64,000 nt of DNA from Saccharomycopsis crataegensis. Taxonomy: Eukaryota; Ascomycota; Saccharomycetes; Ascoideales; Saccharomycopsidaceae. The notes below the pieces were generated by a model. That model did not search any database and was not told the origin of the DNA. It worked only from the letters and a program-made list of their open reading frames with translations. Shown here one piece after another: positions 47,698 through 57,175 of this stretch. The stretch's first letter is position 1. The number at the start of each line of letters is the position of its first letter. The stretch is from contig NW_027043829.1 in NCBI RefSeq assembly GCF_037102585.1, positions 3,720,001-3,784,000 on the forward strand, read 5' to 3'. A program made the translations under genes and the position numbers.

Positions 47698-48312
47698 ATG
47701 ATGTCATCCACCACAAAAGATAAGCTCAGCAAATTCAAACAGCTACAGAAACAGCGATCTCTAGCACAATCGCAGAATAAATCCGACGTTTACAGAGAAC
47801 ACTCTAGAAACTCTACCACCCCCGCTGCCTTGCAAAAACATTCACAAAAACAACAGGATGCCGAGTTGGCTTTGTTAAAGATGGACGATCCGCTCACCAA
47901 CCAACAGATGGAGCGCAAGAAGCTATGGAATTACTCGGTAGAGGATAACCAGAAATGGCATGAGAAAAATCTGTCGGTCGAACAACGGTCCAAGAATCAA
48001 AATGACCAAAACATCTTGGCAGAAAGAACTTACCTAAAAAAGATAAACGAAATTTCTAAGAAAAAATTATCTTTGGGTATCAAAGATGCCAGCGTTGATT
48101 CCAATGATGGGGAATATCAGTTCGATCATCAACCTTCTAAACAAACCATTGAATTGTACACTGGGAGTTTACAATCCTCGCAGAATGCAAAAATCACAAA
48201 GACGAACAAAAATAAATTGAAAAACGGTAAAGACACAACTTTGTATATTAATAGAAAGAACAAAGAATTCAATGAAAAATTGGCCAGACATTATGATAAG
48301 CATATAGAGTGA
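47698..48312 (+). CDS. SYF2: Pre-mRNA splicing factor Syf2 (probable)
   Basis: A 204-residue, highly charged helical protein (start at 47698, or 47701 since two ATGs adjoin). Two segments match the Syf2 family: LWNYSVEDNQKWHEK, parallel to LLEISAEDAERWERK of human SYF2, and INRKNKEFNEKLARHYDKH, parallel to INERNAKFNKKAERFYGKY. Syf2 is a Prp19-associated (NTC) component of catalytic spliceosomes. The N-terminus is a Lys/Gln coiled coil. The protein stops directly after YDKHIE, where longer homologues continue for about 15 more residues. The stop codon lies inside a donor-like GTGAGT. Confidence 0.75.
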   Translation: MMSSTTKDKLSKFKQLQKQRSLAQSQNKSDVYREHSRNSTTPAALQKHSQKQQDAELALLKMDDPLTNQQMERKKLWNYSVEDNQKWHEKNLSVEQRSKNQNDQNILAERTYLKKINEISKKKLSLGIKDASVDSNDGEYQFDHQPSKQTIELYTGSLQSSQNAKITKTNKNKLKNGKDTTLYINRKNKEFNEKLARHYDKHIE

Positions 48313-50044
48313 GTGCCATCGTATCTTAGTTTTCCACGGATGTTCTGTGGTTCCAATATTGGTTTCCGCTTTCAAAGGAACACTATCAAAATTTTTGGTT
48401 ATATAGAATCATGATTTTTCTATTCTATTCAATCTAGCTGTGAATAATAATACCAAGGCGGTTTACGAGTCATCTCTGGTGGCTCTCTTAGGCTTTAACA
48501 GAATGAAAAGCTCAGGGATTGATAAATCTTTATGGAACATCATTCAAGTAAGAAAATTCTCATAATGACATATCTCTTTGGTAAGACTTCTTTGAAGCCA
48601 ATTGATTGTGAATCGCTCGAAATATTCTGTGTATCTGTCTATATATGCGGATTTTTTTTTTTTTGTATCTGTGCGTTCACGATTTTGCTACTAAAGACGA
48701 AATTTTCCCCAAAAGACCGAGAATATTTACACATTTCACCTGGGATTAGTCCCATCGCTATCAATGACCAAAAAAATGATGCAGTATGATAGTTGAAACA
48801 ACTCTATCATAGTGGACAGATAGAATAAATTTCTGCTCCTCGCTGTTTTAATTATGGGTTGGTTTCTCAGTTAATGATTCTATATAATAATCAAATTGCC
48901 CATGTTGACTCATCATACTATACGTTTTCTATTTATTTGTCTATTGTAAAAATAAATCCAAGTTATTTTTCGCGGAATTCAGTGTTATTATGGAAAGGTC
49001 CTTCTGTTGCTTGAAGTCCCGACAAATGATCTACGGATTGATAAGAACACTGCGATAGTGGTGTGGATTTTCTTTCTGTTGTCAGTTACTTTTTGATCAA
49101 GTATAAGTTTCCTGGGTATGTCTAGCTGTTACTATGGCCAGAATAAGTATATATACATATAATATCTTACCTTTTGGTGGGAGAGGAAGCCTAGAGCAGG
49201 AAGATTAAGAAGAAGAAGAATAATAATAACACCAACGAGTTTATTCTTAGATAACTGAAGCTCAGCGTGGAATATATTGAGCTAAAAAAAATCCTTCCCT
49301 CCCTAATTATGAGCATGTAGCTAAAATAAGAAATGATTTACAATATGTCTTCGACTAATAACACCAATACAAGGATATTAAACTACGATGAACGACACCG
49401 TGTTTTTCACAACAGTGAGTATTAATACACCAAGTAGTACCACTCTAAAAGACGTCTTTTAAATATCTTGTTTACTAAGTTCAATTTGGTTTTATTGGTA
49501 AGAGAAACATGTGTAGAGGCTCTATTATGATTTCATAGAGGTAGGAATAAATTGGTGGGTCACTTCTTTTACCATACAGAAATCACGTCCTATTTTTTTT
49601 CTTTCACATTATGTTTTATCTAACAAACATATAGCGAGACAAATGCACTTGGTGCGAATTTACATATATTTTTGGAGTCATGGTGGCTATGACGTTTCCT
49701 TTAAACCCAAGACTGAACATTCAAGGTAATGGGAATCATTCTTTCCTAGAGAAAAAAAAAAAAAGGCACACTAGCCACGGTGCTAAAGCGCAATACAATA
49801 TACAATAGTCAAAAGTGAAAGTAAATGAAAAAAAAAAAAAGATTCTATAATTAAATGTAATACGATTTTAAAGAGAAGCAAAAGATTATTAGAAATAACC
49901 AATCAATAAGTTAGTGCAAAATACAGTATGATGTAGAACTGAATAGAAAATATAAATAAGAAAGAGATATAAGACCCAGTTGAGAAATAAAAATGGTTCA
50001 ATGAAAAGGAATCCAGAACAGCCGATAGCATGATAATAATTGGA
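48313..50044. other. Convergent intergenic SYF2 / chitinase A
   Basis: 1.7 kb, long for a spacer between convergent genes. AT-rich, with no clear gene. One 140 nt open stretch (48420-48562) was examined and not called. The last ~200 bp (from 49841) are the 3' flank shared with the second chitinase copy. Confidence 0.5.
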
Positions 50045-51025
50045 TTACAATTCATCCCTCTTAGCCAAACTGGAATAAACTCCACTGAGAAGGTTTTTCA
50101 TGCCTTGAATGTAATTTTGCGATACTCCGGAAATCGAAGTATCGGTGCATTCAGTGGCCACTGTGGCATCCCAAAGACCAATGCCTCCGAAGAATGAGTC
50201 AGACATTTTACCTTTCAATTGTTCATTGACCCAGGATACATTGGTATGGTATTCGTTAGACTTGGAAGCCTGTAAAGTGACGTACATTTTCATGTCTTTT
50301 GAATTGGTAACGTTTTCCATGAAATTCGCCCAAGTTTTCCATGAGTTAGCAAAACCATCTTTATTGTTCATACTACAGCCTGCATTACTGTAAAATTGCA
50401 TGAATACAAGATCTAATTGCACTTCTTCGTCGACCATAACGTCATTGACATTGGAATCAGGATATGGACATTGAGGACAAGCAGATAAAATCAAGGTTTT
50501 CTCTTTAGCGAAAAGCTTTCTGAGCTTCTTGAACATGGCAATTTGACCCTTTTGGTTAAAGTTTTCAATATCCAAATCAAACCCATCAATGGTGACGTCG
50601 CCGAATGGTTTGGTGACTTTTGGATTACCATTAGGACTGAACATGTCATAAAGCATTTGCGCTGCTGCTTCTCCATCGGCATCACTGGTACATCCATAGT
50701 CACCTAATCTTTCGTCCCCACCAATGGATAGTGATACTTTGATACCAAGTGCTTGACATTTCTTGATGTCCGCAGCAATGAGAGGACATTCTGGCCCCCA
50801 ACAGGCGTTCCCAAAATTGAAACCAACATAAGTGGAGTTCAAGTAGTTAATGAAGGAAATCACGACAATATCAACATCCCCTCTTTCACAATAATACCCG
50901 AGACTCTCCTGGTTGGAGCCTTGACCCCAGTATACAGCCACATTGTTCTTGGAGTTTGCATCGTAGGCTGCAAGCGAGGTGGAGAAAAGTAGTGTTAATG
51001 TTGATAGTATTGGGATTAGTTGCAT
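50045..51025 (-). CDS. Secretory GH18 chitinase, copy A
   Basis: A 326-residue class III (hevamine/Cts1-type) chitinase. Signal peptide at residues 1-19 (LIPILSTLTLLFSTSLAA), then the GH18 barrel starting NNVAVYWGQGSNQESLGYYC. SLSIGGD is strand 3. The catalytic motif DGFDLDIE is at 147-154, with the acid Glu154. FMQFYSNAGC and GGIGLWDA are later strands. It lacks the Ser/Thr stalk and chitin-binding domain of S. cerevisiae Cts1 (562 residues), so it is a bare catalytic domain. Several N-glycosylation sites are present. The C-terminus reads KRDEL: either a Kex2-type KR site or an ER-retrieval-like tetrapeptide. Chitin remodelling at septum or wall, or attack on foreign chitin, are both possible. 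Confidence 0.95.
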   Translation of the reverse strand: MQLIPILSTLTLLFSTSLAAYDANSKNNVAVYWGQGSNQESLGYYCERGDVDIVVISFINYLNSTYVGFNFGNACWGPECPLIAADIKKCQALGIKVSLSIGGDERLGDYGCTSDADGEAAAQMLYDMFSPNGNPKVTKPFGDVTIDGFDLDIENFNQKGQIAMFKKLRKLFAKEKTLILSACPQCPYPDSNVNDVMVDEEVQLDLVFMQFYSNAGCSMNNKDGFANSWKTWANFMENVTNSKDMKMYVTLQASKSNEYHTNVSWVNEQLKGKMSDSFFGGIGLWDATVATECTDTSISGVSQNYIQGMKNLLSGVYSSLAKRDEL

Positions 51026-51265
51026 CTTGATGATATATATTATAGGTTGATATTATGATAGAATGAAAAATGAAAGCGTATTAATGAAACTGAAGAGGTC
51101 ATAGAGATGAGAAAGAGCCAATTATATATGTATATGCATACACATATAAATAATTTACAGAATGATGTTGCTTCGTCTTCATCGTTTCAGCTTATTTCCA
51201 CATGCACTAAAACCTACGCTTACGCTTCTTGATACAAATTTTGATGCACGAATGTTTGTCAGAGA

Positions 51266-51282
51266 CGCTGAATGTTTCAGCG
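51266..51282. promoter_or_regulatory. CGCTGAA..TTCAGCG inverted repeat upstream of chitinase A
   Basis: 7 bp inverted repeat with a 3 nt spacer (TGT), 241 bp before the ATG. It is preserved exactly upstream of copy B within a more diverged flank, and the half-site GTTTCAGC occurs again nearby (51184-51191). A candidate transcription-factor site. Confidence 0.45.
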
Positions 51283-52248
51283 ATAGTCAGTGGTGTAGTC
51301 AAAGGCGGATGAATAGAAAAGAGTATAGTATCTCATAATATTTTCTTTTGTTAGATAAAAAGGGGAAGTATCCAATAAATAATATATGAAACAAAAAAAT
51401 ACATATGCAGAAATTGTAATTGTTATGGGACTTGTGTTGTAATAAATTCAAGTTGAATATCACTCATATGCTTCGCCAATTTCTCCCAAGAAAAGGAATG
51501 AATAAAAAGAGTACATTTAATAGTTAATACAAGCTGTTAGGGTGTTTTATCCCTTTTCTCAATATAGAATGCTGTTCTTTGCTAATGCTTTTCAAACATA
51601 GTATACATACTTGCGAGACTTGACAGTGCCATCAAAGAAACTAATGTTGTCAATGAATCTGGAATCATATTCACTTATTCATGTAGCACTAATGATCTTG
51701 CACATAGGTAGTGCTGGTGTTGAACAGGACATTACAACACTAAGCTGTCAAAAGAAAAACAACGGAGCAGTAGAGAATTCTCGTTGATTCTCATAGTCTT
51801 TTTCAAATAAGAGCTCAAATTATGATTCCTAAGATAAGTGAAGGAGATTGCAAGTGTCTTTTATATTTGAACTTGCTATTTTTTTTCTTTGGAAGACATA
51901 TCACTGAACCTCCCAATTCGGCTACAAATTGCGGCACATGTTTCGTAAAGATGGCAGGGGAAATTTTTCAATATTTCTAAATATGATTATTATTATTTTT
52001 ATTATTATTATTATTATTAACGATAACGCGAGGGGAAAAAAAAAGATTCTATAATTAAATGTAATACGATTTTAAAGAGAAGCAAAAGATTATTAGAAAT
52101 AACCAATCAATAAGTTAGTGCAAAATACAGTATGATGTAGAACTGAATAGAAAATATAAATAAGAAAGAGATATAAGACCCAGTTGAGAAATAAAAATGG
52201 TTCAATGAAAAGGAATCCAGAACAGCCGATAGCATGATAATAATTGGA

Positions 52249-53229
52249 TTACAACTCATCCCTCTTAACCAAACTGGAATAAACTCCACTGAGAAGGTTT
52301 TTCATGCCTTGAATGTAATTTTGCGATACTCCGGAAATCGAAGTATCGGTGCATTCAGTGGCCACTGTGGCATCCCAAAGACCAATGCCTCCGAAGAATG
52401 AGTCAGACATTTTACCTTTCAATTGTTCATTGACCCAGGATACATTGGTATGGTATTCGTTAGACTTGGAAGCCTGTAAAGTGACGTACATTTTCATGTC
52501 TTTTGAATTGGTAACGTTTTCCATGAAATTCGCCCAAGTTTTCCATGAGTTAGCAAAACCATCTTTATTGTTCATACTACAGCCTGCATTACTGTAAAAT
52601 TGCATGAATACAAGATCTAATTGCACTTCTTCGTCGACCATAACGTCATTGACATTGGAATCAGGATATGGACATTGAGGACAAGCAGATAAAATCAAGG
52701 TTTTCTCTTTAGCGAAAAGCTTTCTGAGCTTCTTGAACATGGCAATTTGACCCTTTTGGTTAAAGTTTTCAATATCCAAATCAAACCCATCAATGGTGAC
52801 GTCGCCGAATGGTTTGGTGACTTTTGGATTACCATTAGGACTGAACATGTCATAAAGCATTTGCGCTGCTGCTTCTCCATCGGCATCACTGGTACATCCA
52901 TAGTCACCTAATCTTTCGTCCCCACCAATGGATAGTGACACTTTGATACCAAGAGCTTGACATTTCTTGATGTCTGCAGCAATGAGAGGACATTCTGGCC
53001 CCCAACAGGCGTTCCCAAAATTGAAACCAACATAAGTGGAGTTCAAGTAGTTAATGAAGGAAATCACGACAATATCAACATCCCCTCTTTCACAATAATA
53101 CCCGAGACTCTCCTGGTTGGAGCCTTGGCCCCAGTATACAGCCACATTGTTCTTGGAGTTTGCATCGTAGGCTGCAAGCGAGGTGGAGAAAAGTAGTGTT
53201 AATGTTGATAGTATTGGGATTAGTTGCAT
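52249..53229 (-). CDS. Secretory GH18 chitinase, copy B
   Basis: A 326-residue near-identical copy of the neighbouring chitinase. I see one residue change, Val instead of Ala at position 321, in SSLVKRDEL. Signal peptide, DGFDLDIE catalytic motif and all cysteines are intact, so both copies look functional. The coding sequences differ at about six bases, mostly synonymous, while the upstream regions differ far more. The gene is followed by the same 3' flank as copy A and preceded by a CGCTGAA..TTCAGCG element. The two genes probably add dosage, or are expressed differently because of their promoters; this is inferred. Confidence 0.95.
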   Translation of the reverse strand: MQLIPILSTLTLLFSTSLAAYDANSKNNVAVYWGQGSNQESLGYYCERGDVDIVVISFINYLNSTYVGFNFGNACWGPECPLIAADIKKCQALGIKVSLSIGGDERLGDYGCTSDADGEAAAQMLYDMFSPNGNPKVTKPFGDVTIDGFDLDIENFNQKGQIAMFKKLRKLFAKEKTLILSACPQCPYPDSNVNDVMVDEEVQLDLVFMQFYSNAGCSMNNKDGFANSWKTWANFMENVTNSKDMKMYVTLQASKSNEYHTNVSWVNEQLKGKMSDSFFGGIGLWDATVATECTDTSISGVSQNYIQGMKNLLSGVYSSLVKRDEL

Positions 53230-53456
53230 CTTGATGATATTTATTATAGGTTGATATTATGATAGAATGAAAAATGAAAGCGTATTCATGAAGCTGAAGA
53301 GATTATCGAAATCAGAAAGAACCAACATTATATATCTATAATTTCCAGAACAATGTTAGTTTGTCTTCAGCGTTTCAGCTTTTTCCCAGATACGCACTAA
53401 AATCTGCGCTTACGCTTCTTGATACATATTTTGATGCACTATTGCTTGCTCGGAGA

Positions 53457-53473
53457 CGCTGAATGTTTCAGCG
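53457..53473. promoter_or_regulatory. CGCTGAA..TTCAGCG inverted repeat upstream of chitinase B
   Basis: The same 17 bp element as at 51266-51282, 228 bp before the ATG of copy B, with a further CGTTTCAGC at 53369-53377. Confidence 0.45.
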
Positions 53474-54453
53474 ATAGTCAGTGGTGTAGTCAAAGACGGA
53501 TGAATAGAGAAAGTATAGTGTCTCATAATATTTTCTTTTGTTAGATAAACAGGGGAAGTATCCAATAAATAATATATGAAAAAATACATGTGCAGAAATT
53601 GTAACTGTTATTGGGAACTTGTGCTTTGGTCAATTTCTCTCAATCTTATTATTATAAGATGCCCCAGGAAAAGAAATGGATAAAATGTGTAACATCAAAT
53701 ATACTTGCGAGACTCCATGGTCCCGAATATTGCTACATTTGACACTGCCATCACAGAAAACCAATGCCATCAACGAGTCTTAAATTTTCTTAGCTCATTC
53801 ATCGTGGTGCTGACTGAATCATTACAACATTAAGCTTTCAAAAAAAAAAATAATTGACACAAAGTGATGCATGCATGTGTCAGCTAAGGATTCAAAATTT
53901 CTTGTTGTGATCAATGGTTGCGGCTAATACAGTAATAAATAAAAGGAATATTGTGCTTTTTGCACTAAAAGAGATTGTAATTATCTTTAAATTGGAACTT
54001 CCTAGTTTTTTCTTTGGAAGATATATCGCTGGGCTTCCGAATTAGGTTACGCATGGTTAAGATATTTTTCAATATTTTTAATTTATTATTATTAATAATA
54101 ATAATACGATAGAAGAAAATAATTAAGTGGAAATACCAAGAAATTGCCAAGAATCCTTTTTTGGCTGTCAGTTTAGTTGATATATTATGGTATGTATGGG
54201 CCAACTTCCAGGTATTTGGCAGAACATTCCCTTCCAGGCTCCAGAAATGCCGTTGGCGACATTCGCTGAACATCAACGGTATGAGCAAGAGGATTCCACC
54301 ACAAAAATAAATATCCACGAATAAATAAAAAAGATAGTATTCGCCTCGAATGAAAGATCTTAATATTTTTTTTTCTCTCAACAAATTCAGTTGCAAATAT
54401 TTCATAATACCTTTTTTCTATCTCTTTTTCTTTTATATTTATAGCTGAACGTC

Positions 54454-55914
54454 ATGAGATTTCTCAACTTTCAAGCGTTCACAGTTCTCTCATTATGCTT
54501 CACAATCAGCAGCGCACTAGTGATTCCTTCAATAGCTAGAAGAGAACAATCGAAAATACCAGACTATCATGCACCAAGCTCTTTGAACCATACTTTAAAT
54601 TCTAGCTCAGAAACTGTACCAATTTACAATGGTGGTGCAAATCTGATTCCTCATAAATACATTGTGATATTCAAAGATAATCTTCTGGCAAACGATATGA
54701 TTCAACATAAGCAAGTGATTCAAAATAAACAAGTTATTGCAGCCTCAAGTATAAATGATACTCAACACTCGTTCTTCAATGCCACAAGGGCAGCAAATAA
54801 TACTTCTACAAATGGTGGGATCATCACAGAGTTTAATGTCACCAACAATTTCATTGGATATGCCGGATTCTTTTTACCAGAAACCCTTGAAACAATCACC
54901 GAGAGTAACACCGTTAAGTATATCGAGCAAGATACCTTTATAACTGCCCAGAATGAGTTCATAACACAATACGAAGCACCTTGGGGGCTCGAAAGAATCT
55001 CTCAGCGTGATAAAGTGCCATATCAGCCATCTGGTCCGTTTGTATTTGCTGATTATGCCGGCGAAGGGGTAAATATCTACGTTGTTGATACTGGTATCCA
55101 AATATCTCATAAAGATTTCAATGGCAGGGTCATTGGCGAAGTTAATTTCTCTCAAGATGAAAATGGTGATCTCCAAGGCCATGGAACTCATGTTGCTGGT
55201 ACTGCAGCTGGAGAGTTCTACGGTGTGGCAAAGAAGGCCAATATCATATCGGTGAAGGTCTTGGATAATAATAAACAGTCCTCGTGCACCCAACTCATCC
55301 AGGGGTTGCAATGGACCATCAATGACCACCATCAAAGATCCAACACTCCAGGGTTCCGGGGGTCGGTGATTAACGCATCGATAGGCGGTAGCTTGTCGAT
55401 AGCTGTTAATAACCTCATTGAGGCAGCAGTATTTCTGGGGATCCATGTTGTGGTTGCTGCTGGAAATTCTGGTGATGATGCCTGTAACTATTCTCCAGCA
55501 GCATCGCCTCTGGCGATCACCGTTGGTGCCACTACGGTAAACGACACCAGAGCCGATTTTTCTAATTACGGTCTGTGCGTGGATATTTGGGCCCCAGGAT
55601 TGGATATCCAATCCGATTACATTGGTCCAAGCAACCAGGAGGTAGCCTGGCTCAGTGGGACCTCGATGGCTTCACCACATGTTGCGGGGGTTGTTGCTTA
55701 TTTGCTTTCGTTAGTTCCCGAAGCAGAATCGGAATTTAAAATTCTGAATATAGTATTAAGCCCAGCCAATGTCAAGAGAGCTCTACAGGCATTAGGTAGC
55801 AAAGGAAAATTGTCGGGGGTCAATAGTCAAGAAATTCCAAATGATTATTTGTTGTTTAATGGTGCCAATACCGTTAGTGATTATCTGCAGTTTTATAAGT
55901 CCATGTCTTGGTGA
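54454..55914 (+). CDS. Cerevisin-like subtilisin protease (Prb1/Ysp3 family)
   Basis: A 486-residue S8 serine protease preproprotein. Signal peptide at residues ~1-22. The propeptide (to ~170) contains an I9 inhibitor domain (IPHKYIVIFKDN ... YIEQDTFI) and many N-glycosylation sites. The mature enzyme starts near APWGLERISQRD. The catalytic triad is intact: Asp212 (VVDTGI), His243 (GHGTHVAG), Ser404 (GTSMASPH), with oxyanion Asn338 (AAGNSG). It lacks the long C-terminal extension of Prb1 and is the size of Ysp3 (478). Location could be vacuolar or secreted. Two CTG codons sit at polar columns: 353 (ASP-x-AITVGA) and 374 (NYG-x-CVDIWAPG, usually Ser or Lys). It neighbours the chitinase pair. 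Confidence 0.95.
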   Translation: MRFLNFQAFTVLSLCFTISSALVIPSIARREQSKIPDYHAPSSLNHTLNSSSETVPIYNGGANLIPHKYIVIFKDNLLANDMIQHKQVIQNKQVIAASSINDTQHSFFNATRAANNTSTNGGIITEFNVTNNFIGYAGFFLPETLETITESNTVKYIEQDTFITAQNEFITQYEAPWGLERISQRDKVPYQPSGPFVFADYAGEGVNIYVVDTGIQISHKDFNGRVIGEVNFSQDENGDLQGHGTHVAGTAAGEFYGVAKKANIISVKVLDNNKQSSCTQLIQGLQWTINDHHQRSNTPGFRGSVINASIGGSLSIAVNNLIEAAVFLGIHVVVAAGNSGDDACNYSPAASPLAITVGATTVNDTRADFSNYGLCVDIWAPGLDIQSDYIGPSNQEVAWLSGTSMASPHVAGVVAYLLSLVPEAESEFKILNIVLSPANVKRALQALGSKGKLSGVNSQEIPNDYLLFNGANTVSDYLQFYKSMSW

Positions 55915-56314
55915 ACTTTTAAACATCTGTTAGTGAGATAGATTCCTTTCTTTTCTTTTTTTTTGTTCTTTTTCTTTTTTTCTTTCTTTTCTCCGTGTAC
56001 AATAATATAATCGAATAATCTCAAGAGATTTTCTCAGTATGAGAAATATGAATGTAGATTACAAAGATAACTGAGTATGGAAGAAATCCACTGTATCGAA
56101 TATGTAATAATCAACAAGCACTCTGCTTGGAAAAAAAGAAACCAAGATGCAGAAAAATCATAAGGAATAGGGAGGGGGTCATTAAACATTCAAATTTATA
56201 ATACAATAATGTACAAGCTTGACATAGATGAATGAAAAAATAGATCAAGCTAAAGGGAGACGTGAAGAATGGGGGAAAAAAAAAGAAGAATAGAGCACAG
56301 CAAATGCTTTCAGC
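55915..56314. other. Convergent intergenic region
   Basis: 0.4 kb of AT-rich DNA with a CTTTT-rich tract right after the protease stop. Nothing gene-like. Confidence 0.5.
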
Positions 56315-57175
56315 TCAAACACGTAGTTTCGTTAAAGAAGCATTTATCCTAGTGAGCTTCTGTGTCAAACATTCAAGGTCTTTGAAATCTGGGTCATTTT
56401 CAAATAGAAGATAATCATCGTCATTACGCTGGGCTTTCAAAAGTCTGCGTTCACGACAAATTTCATGAAGAGTTTTCTGAGAAGGAAGCTCAGAGGTATC
56501 AAGCTCACTGACGCCAATTAGCGATGTGGTTGTGTTGAAACGAACCTTCTTTGAGTTGACATGCTGTTGATTGATACCAGTCTTTGTAGTAGTGGTGGTA
56601 ACATGTTTAGTGGATTGTCCATCAACTAAGGAGAGGCATATCGAAGATTGAGAGGATTCACTTTCGTAGTTCATATCTGAATAGTCTCTTTCACTGATGG
56701 ATGAATAATCTACGCTTCGAGTTCTTGTTCTGGTTGTTGTTGTTGTCGTTGTGATCCTGTGATGCTCTTCAACTTGGTGGAAGGAACACGCTGAGAAATG
56801 AGAGGGCTTGATGATGGGCTTCAATGTCTTTATAAAGCTCATGGTCGATAACCTGTGCTGATGTAACTCGTCATCATCATGTTCCATCAGGAAGTCATGC
56901 AGATGGTCATCGTGATTAAATAACAACTGATTGATCCCAGTATCGTCGTCATCGTTGTCGCCATCATCATGAGGGTCACCAGCCATCATCTCAAAATCGC
57001 CATCTTCCAACCCATCAGTTTGCCAGCCGTCGAAATCAAACTCAAGCTCAACCTCATCATGATGAGCCTGTAAATTAGTACAATGTGAAGAAACGGTAAC
57101 ATTAACATTTGTTTTCTTGTTGGAGCCGCTGCCAATGTTGCAGGTCTTTGGTGAGTCAGAGGAGAGAATTGCCAT
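56315..57175 (-). CDS. Acidic unknown protein with RVxF-like motif, 286 residues
   Basis: Unrecognised. The first ATG is at 57173-57175. The N-terminal half is very acidic, with His/Asp runs (about residues 50-110). The middle has a Thr run (ITTTTTTTRTRTRS). A second, conserved-looking part includes SKKVRFNTTTSLIGVSELD, and a C-terminal helix contains LHEICRERRLLKAQRNDDDYLLFEND. KKVRFN fits the RVxF motif by which regulatory subunits dock on PP1 phosphatase (Glc7), and the following helix could form a coiled coil. A PP1 targeting role is a hypothesis. There is no membrane segment or signal peptide. Confidence 0.6.
   Translation of the reverse strand: MAILSSDSPKTCNIGSGSNKKTNVNVTVSSHCTNLQAHHDEVELEFDFDGWQTDGLEDGDFEMMAGDPHDDGDNDDDDTGINQLLFNHDDHLHDFLMEHDDDELHQHRLSTMSFIKTLKPIIKPSHFSACSFHQVEEHHRITTTTTTTRTRTRSVDYSSISERDYSDMNYESESSQSSICLSLVDGQSTKHVTTTTTKTGINQQHVNSKKVRFNTTTSLIGVSELDTSELPSQKTLHEICRERRLLKAQRNDDDYLLFENDPDFKDLECLTQKLTRINASLTKLRV

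Larger units (their letters stand above)
49841..52030. repeat. Tandem duplication, unit A (chitinase A)
   Basis: About 2.2 kb direct repeat of the unit at 52045-54110, offset 2204 bp across the gene. The part from 49841 to ~51080 (3' flank, CDS, first bases of the promoter) is almost identical to unit B. The rest of the promoter is clearly diverged, with substitutions and indels. Outer ends are approximate. Confidence 0.85.
52045..54110. repeat. Tandem duplication, unit B (chitinase B)
   Basis: Second unit of the direct repeat. 52045 to ~53284 is nearly identical to 49841-51080, with about six differences in the 981 bp CDS and none seen in the 200 bp 3' flank. Beyond that, the two promoters share only islands of homology up to about 54110. 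Confidence 0.85.

Noticed and set aside
48420-48562. Open stretch of ~47 codons between SYF2 and chitinase A, bounded by CTAG and a GTAAGA, like an internal exon
   Set aside because: No TACTAAC branch site, no partner exon in a matching phase and no recognised family; an open stretch of this length is expected by chance.
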